Shown here: positions 49,001-58,000 of the stretch, one piece after another
How positions within the stretch are numbered: position 1 is the stretch's first letter
Layout of the letters: every line of letters starts with the position of its first letter
Source of the DNA: Aradus depressus
Lineage: Eukaryota; Arthropoda; Insecta; Hemiptera; Aradidae
Length of the DNA: 64,000 nt
Assembly (NCBI GenBank): GCA_963662175.1
Contig: OY759224.1
Span: 23,011,489-23,075,488, forward strand
Direction: 5' to 3'
Program-made: the position numbers and the translations under genes
The notes under the pieces: generated by a model
What the model was told of the DNA's origin: nothing
What the model saw: only the letters and a program-made list of their open reading frames with translations
Databases searched by the model: none

Positions 49001-52000
49001 AATGTAGAACGTTTTCTCCGAGGATAACTGAAATCCTGTCTCAAGAGCCCACTCCTGTAGTTTGTTGACTGCCGTTTGTAGGTGTGCTTGTATGAGGTCG
49101 AGTTGACTAGACCGGCAGAGGATGGCAAAGTCATCAACGAAGAAGAAGCCTGTAGTGTATCTGTTAATGCAGCCTGTGATTCTATTGATGGCAATGGAAA
49201 ACAAGGTAGAACTAAGGACACTGCCCTGAGGGACACCAGTTGTCTGGATCTTGGGATCAGAGAGTGTGCCACCCACCATCACTCTGAATGTCTTTTCCTT
49301 CGGAAATTCCTTAATAAAGATAGGAAGATTGTCTCGGAGTCCCCATTCGTATAGAGATTTCATGATGTAGGGGATCCAAGTGGTGTCGAAGGCTTTTTGG
49401 ATATCGAAGAATATTGCTGCGGCATGCTCTTTGTTGATGAAGGTGTACTGTAACTCTCCTTCCATCCTTACCAAGTGGTCCAGGGCAGAACACTTTCTGC
49501 TGAAACCACTTTGGAGGTTCGAGATACGGTCTGATTGTTGAAGTACCCACATGAGTCTCTTCTTGATAATTTTTTCCATCAGCTTACAGAGAGAGCTAGT
49601 AAGTGAGATGGGTCTGTAGCTGTTGGCTGACCTCTTGTCTTTTGCTGCTTTTAAGATTGGTAGGATGTAAGATTCGCGCCACTCCCTGAACAGACTCCTT
49701 TATCCCTAATTTGGTTATATATGCATAACAGCCTGCAGAGGGCTACTGGAGGAAGGCCTTGTATCATCTGGTATTGAATTCCATTAGGTGCGGGAGATTT
49801 GCCTTTTAGTTCACGGAGGGCGTTCAGTAGTTGCCATTCGGTGAGAGTCTCGTTATACTTCTCTGACGGATGACTAGACAGGTGGAAATTCATGGCTGCG
49901 GCTTCTTGAGTTTCTTGGTTTGCCAGAAACTGGGGGTCATACCCGAAGTTCCTAAGATAATATGTCAAGGCGAGTTCCTCGGCAACTATTTTTTCGTCGG
50001 AGCAGAGTCTACCTTGAATACTCAGCTTGATGGGCGGATGTTCCTGACATGGACTTGATTTTTCTCCAGACGGTACGATACGGGGTTCAGTCACCAATTT
50101 ATTGGTGTTTATAATCCTCTTGGTTAGAGCTTTCTGCATTTTATAAGTGATGTAATTACTTTGAGTCATAGAACCTTTAAAGATTCTATAGAGCCTTCTC
50201 TTTTCTCTAATCGCTTCTTTGCACTCTTCATTAAACCCAGGGACTGGTCTTCTTTTGGGATGAGAAGTAGATGAGATTGGAGAGGGCATGGTAGTTGGTC
50301 ATTGGATCTTCTGACCGGGCTTCTGGTGGGGTGGCCAGTTCTTGGAATTTAGGCCAATCAGCTCTCTCCAGGAACCATCTACGGCGTCTGCTGGGAGTAG
50401 GAAGCCAAGTGTTTGCGGAGTTCATTTTGTATTGTATTATATTCATGTATTGAGATCGCAACTTACGTTATAACCGCATGCACTTCCAAACACTCGCAGG
50501 CACACAATAATTATTTGCATATGAGTGGCAATATGTTTCATAGTAAAGTTCTTATTCAAATAAGTGTACCCTATGTACCTTCCATACTGACCACACTAGT
50601 AACTGATATTAAGGCTCAATAATTATTATGGGTTTCACTATGTTTCATTGTAGTGTTCTTATTCAAATGAGTGTATCCTATATACCTTCCGAACTGAACA
50701 CAATAGTAACTGATATTAAGGCTCAATAATTATTATGGGTTTCACTATGTTTCATTGTAGAGTTCTTATTCAAATGAGTGTATCCTATATACCTTCCGAA
50801 CTGAACACAATAGTAACTGATATTAAGGCTCAATAATTATTATGGGTTTCACTATGTTTCATTGTGGTGTTCTTATTCAAATGAGTGTATCCTATATACC
50901 TTCCGAACTGAACACAATAGTAACTGATATTAAGGCTCAATAATTATTATGGGTTTCACTATGTTTCATTGTAGAGTTCTTATTCAAATGAGTGTATCCT
51001 ATATACCTTCCGAACTGAACACAATAGTAACTGATATTAAGGCTCAATAATTATTATGGGTTTCACTATGTTTCATTGTAGTGTTCTTATTCAAATGAGT
51101 GTATCCTATATACCTTCCGAACTGAACACAATAGTAACTGATATTAAGGCTCAATAATTATTATGGGTTTCACTATGTTTCATTGTAGAGTTCTTATTCA
51201 AATGAGTGTATCCTATATACCTTCCGAACTGAACACAATAGTAACTGATATTAAGGCTCAATAATTATTATGGGTTTCACTATGTTTCATTGTAGTGTTC
51301 TTATTCAAATGAGTGTATCCTATATACCTTCCGAACTGAACACAATAGTAACTGATATTATGGCTAAATAATTATTATGGGTTTCACTATGTTTCATTGT
51401 AAAGTTCTTATTCAAATGAGTGTATCCTATATACCTTCCGAACTGAACACACTAGTAACTGATATTATGGCTAAATAATTATTATGGGTTTCACTATGTT
51501 TCATTGTAAAGTTCTTATTCAAATGAGTGTATCCTATATACCTTCCGAACTGAACACAATAGTAACTGATATTATGGCTAAATAATTATTATGGGTTTCA
51601 CTATGTTTCATTGTAAAGTTCTTATTCAAATGAGTGTATCCTATATACCTTCCGAACTGAACACACTAGTAACTGATATTAAGGCTCAATAATTATTATG
51701 GGTTTCACTATGTTTCATTGTAAAGTTCTTATTCAAATGAGTGTATCCTATATACCTTCCGAACTGAACACAATAGTAACTGATATTATGGCTAAATAAT
51801 TATTATGAGTGACCCTATGTTTCATTGAAGAGTTCTTATTCAAATCAGTGTACCCTATGTACCTTCCGTACTTACCATACTAGTAACTGATATTAGGGCT
51901 CAATAATGATTATGAGTAGCACTATGTTTCATTGTAGAGTTCTTATTCAAATCAGTGTACCCTATGTACCCTCCGAACAGAACACACTAGTAACTGATAG

Positions 52001-55000
52001 TAAGGCTCAATAATTCAATGAAATGAACTGTAGAATTTTGTACTTGATACGTAAAAGTCGTCGGTGAATCACCAGGAATGTACTGCCCCAGAAAGAATAA
52101 ATCAATTAACTTTGCGCTCCCCCTCCGGAATCAGTTGACCGTTTGCGCTAATATTCATCAGTTCATTTACATAGTCCTCATACTACATTATGTGTCAATA
52201 AATTCATTTCATCATCAGTTATTTGAGTTTTTGAATTAATGTACCTCTACACGTTCCCTTCCCTTCGGCCGATTTCGTTAAAATTGGACAAGTACGCCCT
52301 CATTGGGTTTCGCTTTTAAATATTAAATTTCACGTCAATACATTCATTACATCGGCAGTCATTGGGGTTTTTGTACTGAATCACCCAATGTCCCCCCTTC
52401 CTTTCTGCAAATTCCGCTCAAAATTTTACGTCGATACATTCATTACATCGGCAGTTATTGTACTTACCCAGCTATACGAAGATAGGGGAAGTTATGTAGT
52501 CGGTCTGACATTTTATGTCGATACATTCATTACAACGGCAGTTACTGTACTTACCCAGCTATACGAAGTATAGGGGAAGTTATGTAGTCGGTCTGACATT
52601 TTATGTCGATACATTCATTACATCGGCAGTTACTGTACTTACCCAGCTATACGAAGTATAGTGGAAGTTATGTAGTCGGTCTAACATTTTATGACGATAC
52701 ATTCATTACATCGGCAGTTACTGTACTTACCTAGCTATACGAAGTATAGGGGAAGTTATGTAGTCGGTCTAACATTTTATGTCGATACATTCATTACAAC
52801 GGCAGTTATTGTACTTACCCAGCTATACGAAGTATAGGGGAAGCTATGTAGTCGGTCTAACATTTTATGACGATACATTCATTACAACGGCAGTTACTGT
52901 ACTTACCTAGCTATACGAAGTATAGGGGAAGTTATGTAGTCGGTCTAACATTTTATGACGATACATTCATTACAACGGCAGTTACTGTACTTACCTAGCT
53001 ATACGAAGTATAGGGGAAGCTATGTAGTCGGTCTAACATTTTATGACGATACATTCATTACATCGGCAGTTACTGTACTTACCTATCTATACGAAGTATA
53101 GGGGAAGTTATGTAGTCGGTCTAACATTTTATGTCGATACATTCATTACAACGGCAGTTACTGTACTTACCCAGCTATACGAAGTATAGGGGAAGTTATG
53201 TAGTCGGTCTAACATTTTATGTCGCCACATTCATTACAACGGCAGTTACTGTACTTACCCAGCTATACGAAGTATAGGGGAAGTTATGTAGTCGGTCTAA
53301 CATTTTATGTCGATACATTCATTACATCGGCAGTTACTGTACTTACCCAGCTATACGAAGTATAGGGGAAGTTATGTAGTCGGTCTAACATTTTATGTCG
53401 ATACATTCATTACAACGGCAGTTATTGTACTTACCCAGCTATACGAAGTATAGGGGAAGCTATGTAGTCGGTCTAACATTTTATGACGATACATTCATTA
53501 CAACGGCAGTTACTGTACTTACCTAGCTATACGAAGTATAGGGGAAGTTATGTAGTCGGTCTAACATTTTATGACGATACATTCATTACAACGGCAGTTA
53601 CTGTACTTACCTAGCTATACGAAGTATAGGGGAAGCTATGTAGTCGGTCTAACATTTTATGACGATACATTCATTACAACGGCAGTTACTGTACTTACCT
53701 ATCTATACGAAGTATAGGGGAAGTTATGTAGTCGGTCTAACATTTTATGTCGATATATTCATTACAACGGCAGTTACTGTACTTACCTATCTATACGAAG
53801 TATAGGGGAAGTTATGTAGTCGGTCTAACATTTTATGTCGATACATTCATTACATTGCACGTTACTGTACTTACCCATCTATACGAAGTATAGGGGAAGT
53901 TATGTAGTCGGTCTAACATTTTATGTCGATGCATTCATTACAACGGCAGTTACTGTACTTACCCAGCTATACGAAGTATAGGGGAAGTTATGTAGTCGGT
54001 CTAACATTTTATGTCGATACATTCATTACATTGGACGTTACTGTACTTACCCATCTATACGAAGTATAGGGGAAGTTATGTAGTCGGTCTAACATTTTAT
54101 GTCGATGCATTCATTACAACGGCAGTTACTGTACTTACCCAGCTATACGAAGTATAGGGGAAGTTATGTAGTCGGTCTAACATTTTATGACGATACATTC
54201 ATTACAACGGCAGTTACTGTACTTACCTAGCTATACGAAGTATAGGGAAAGTTATGTAGTCGGTCTAACATTTTATGTCGATACATTCATTACATCGGCA
54301 GTTACTGTACTTACCCAGCTATACGAAGTATAGGGGAAGTTATGTAGTCGGTCTAACATTCTATGTCGATACATTGATTACAACGGCAGTCACTGTACAT
54401 ACCTAGCTATACGAAGTATAGGGAAAGTTATGTAGTCGGTCTAACATTTTATGTCGATACATTCATTACATCGGCAGTTACTGTACTTACCTAGCTATAC
54501 GAAGTATAGGGGAAGTTATGTAGTCGGTCTAACATTTTATGTCGATGCATTCATTACAACGGCAGTTACTGTACTTACCCAGCTATACGAAGTATAGGGG
54601 AAGTTATGTAGTCGGTCTAACATTTTATGTCGATGCATTCATTACAACGGCAGTTACTGTACTTACCCAGCTATACGAAGTATAGGGGAAGTTATGTAGT
54701 CGGTCTAACATTTTATGACGATACATTCATTACAACGGCAGTTACTGTACTTACCTAGCTATACGAAGTATAGGGAAAGTTATGTAGTCGGTCTAACATT
54801 TTATGTCGATACATTCATTACATCGGCAGTTACTGTACTTACCCAGCTATACGAAGTATAGGGGAAGTTATGTAGTCGGTCTAACATTCTATGTCGATAC
54901 ATTGATTACAACGGCAGTCACTGTACATACCTAGCTATACGAAGTATAGGGAAAGTTATGTAGTCGGTCTAACATTTTATGTCGATACATTCATTACATC

Positions 55001-58000
55001 GGCAGTTACTGTACTTACCTAGCTATACGAAGTATAGGGGAAGTTATGTAGTCGGTCTAACATTTTATGTCGATGCATTCATTACAACGGCAGTTACTGT
55101 ACTTACCCAGCTATACGAAGTATAGGGAAAGTTATGTAGTCGGTCTAACATTTTATGTCGATACATTCATTACATCGGCAGTTACTGTACTTACCCAGCT
55201 ATACGAAGTATAGGGGAAGTTATGTAGTCGGTCTAACATTCTATGTCGATACATTGATTACAACGGCAGTCACTGTACATACCTAGCTATACGAAGTATA
55301 GGGAAAGTTATGTAGTCGGTCTAACATTTTATGTCGATACATTCATTACATCGGCAGTTACTGTACTTACCTAGCTATACGAAGTATAGGGAAAGTTATG
55401 TAGTCGGTCTAACATTTTATGTCGATACATTCATTACATCGGCAGTTACTGTACTTACCTAGCTATACGAAGTATAGGGGAAATTATGTAGTCTGTCTAA
55501 CATTTTATGACGATACATTCATTACAACGGCAGTTACTGTACTTACCTAGCTATACGAAGTATAGGGGAAGTTATGTAGTCGGTCTAATATTTGATGCGG
55601 AATTTTCATTGGAGTTTCATGTTTTTCGACCTGAGATTCCAAATATGGAAAAAAAATGTTTCTTAAAAAAATGAGGTCTGTCTGTGAACACGATAACTCC
55701 CAATAGAATGAGTGTATCGACGCGAAGTTTTTTATTTAAAGTCAAAACCCTCCCAAAAAAACCGATTACATACCTTCTCCTATACTTAGTATAGCTGGGG
55801 AAATAAAGTAACTTACTCATTATGTACTTAATATATCACAGGTATTTCAAATAAATGTTACTAATACATTTTTATGAACATTTCAGGAATTTATCTTTTG
55901 TTATTTGGAAAATACTAGACTTGTAAGTATACTGTTTTACACACTGAATTTTGTATCGTTTGTATATCGGCGTTTCATAATATCCTCATCCCATTTTTTT
56001 TTTGTTTTTAGAATTTCAAAGTGGGGTTTCTGATTTTTGTTCTTTTTCAGGTTTATTTTTGTTTTTTGCTATGTAATATATTTTCGAATGAACTCACAGA
56101 GAAAAATGTATAACGCAAAACATTAGTAATTGTTATTTTATCAAATAATCACTGCTTATTAAATCTTGTTTATTAACACAAGTGAGGTGGTATATTTTAG
56201 ATAGACAAAATGAACACAAAAGAATAACCAACAAAGATAACCTCTCTACAAGTTGGTTTCTTATCTATAAACTAAAGTATCGATCACTTTTTAATAGTTC
56301 TGCTGACGACCGCCACATCACTGAGAGAATAATAAAATTTCTTTTCATTTCATTTTTTGACTGACAAGCACTACTAGAACTTGGACGTTGAAAAATATAT
56401 GAAATGAAGTACTCAGCTACTCTAACGAATAGAGTGTGCAAAAATTCACATTATCAAAAAATGAAAACCAGAATTAAAAAAAAAATAGACGTCACCTGTA
56501 GGTGCCTCTGGGAACTGGAAGGTTATAATAAAGATTCAGTTAATATCATCTATTAGGTACTATTATCATTGTTAAACAAAAAACAAAAAATTTTTGGAAC
56601 AGTGTAATTATGTATATGTACATATAGTGTAAATATATTTAATTTTTCTCAAACGCAGGTCGTGAACAACCATCGCATTCTATGGAGTAAATGGAAGGTT
56701 AAGTTTTCGATAATGAAACAAATTGGCAGGAATAAGCTGGAGCTAGTCCACGAGGCCTGTAATCGTGGTAGGTATATTCGTAAAAATAAATAAATACTTC
56801 AAAACCTTTTTTTTAAATGTATATTTCTGTATTTTAACAATTTTCTTCTTTTCTTGGCTTATTATATACAATGTACTGTGATGTACACTACGGAACATTT
56901 TTTTAATGAATATTTTAATGAAAAGAGGTAATTTTTTTTTATTATAATCTAATATCATATATATATTAGATATATATCAAGGTGTTTGAGAAACAAAACA
57001 AGAAAACATATAAAAAACAGCTGTGAAATAGTGTTAAATGTAATGGAGTCGTGAGCTAGCTCTAAAACGGTGCATGTGGTTTTGATATGTTTTAAATAAA
57101 AATGAAGTTGAACAATTAGATGAAAGTTGACTGGGGTGGAATTAAAGTGTGAAGAGTTGACGGGGTCTGGTTTCTGTGGTAGAGGCGTCGAGAAGGTACA
57201 ATTAATAATATATATTTTCAATATGCCCAAATAAAAAAAAAAAAGAAATAGTTTTTTTAAGTATTAATTTAATGTTTTTGTGCCATTGTAAATTTTTGTT
57301 TTGTTTGTTCAAATAAGTTTTTTTTAAATTTAAATATGTAAATATAGATAATAACCCAATTATTTGTCCTCTTCAAATTCTATTCTATTCATCTTCCCTG
57401 TTGTCCCAGTAGTATCATTTAAAAAACCTTTGGATTAGAAATTAATATTATTTAAAATTATTTAAAAATTGGTATCTCTTTGTGAATCCAAGTGTAAAGT
57501 TTGTTTAATTGAATTTTTTTTTTGTTGTATACGTGTACTTTCTTAAAAATTGCACGTCTTAAATTATTGATAATATTTTTTTAGGGCAATTTTCGGCAAA
57601 CTACTGTAGAAATCAAAATTTAAATAAACAAAAGAGATCAAATTTCTACAGGAAATGTGGTAGCAATCAAGTTTTTATCACAGTACATAATAAGTAAACA
57701 AATATGGTAACTATTTACATGAATAAGTGTCTATGTTATATGATGGAAGAAGTCAGCCAGCGCTAGATAAAATCCCTAGAATGTAATTAATTGTTTAAAT
57801 TTTACTTAGAAGATCTCGAGGCCACCTCCTATTCAGACGCCGAAGAGGATTGTCAGGATGGAATTGGACTTGTGCGAATGGGTTAGGTTGCGATGAAAGT
57901 TAATTGTCATTGATAGGATCGGGATTGGATTAGTTCCTAGACGGTTGGGATATTTAGGTCTTCATGGAATAATTTTTTGGTGACATAGCAAGGAGCATTT

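Larger units (their letters stand above)
46951..50420 (-). pseudogene. I-like non-LTR retrotransposon ORF2 (RT and RNase H), broken
   Basis: Minus-strand order: linker (50420-50230, RRRRWFLERADWPKFQEL), pre-RT region (50289-49651, WQLLNALRELKGKSPAPNGI), RT (49579-48593) with FFDIQKAFDTTW (motif A), TTGVPQGSVLSSTLFSIAIN (B), FFFVDDFAILC (C, FVDD) and FLGLKLDRRLSW, then RNase H with IIYTDGSKVTGCTACAF and VVCTDSL, interrupted at 47127-48077 by a Harbinger derivative, resuming SAIQSL and WVPSHVGIPGNERADKAA to 46951. Frameshifts occur near 49640 and 48590. The endonuclease and the tail are missing at both ends, where 107-bp satellite begins. RNase H places it with I/RNase H-bearing clades. Confidence 0.85.

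Noticed and set aside
52561..52590. loxP-like sequence (TATACGAAGTATA ... GAAGTTAT) in the 88-bp satellite
   Set aside because: The two halves are not arranged as inverted 13-bp arms around an 8-bp spacer. The likeness is by chance, from the AT-rich hairpin.
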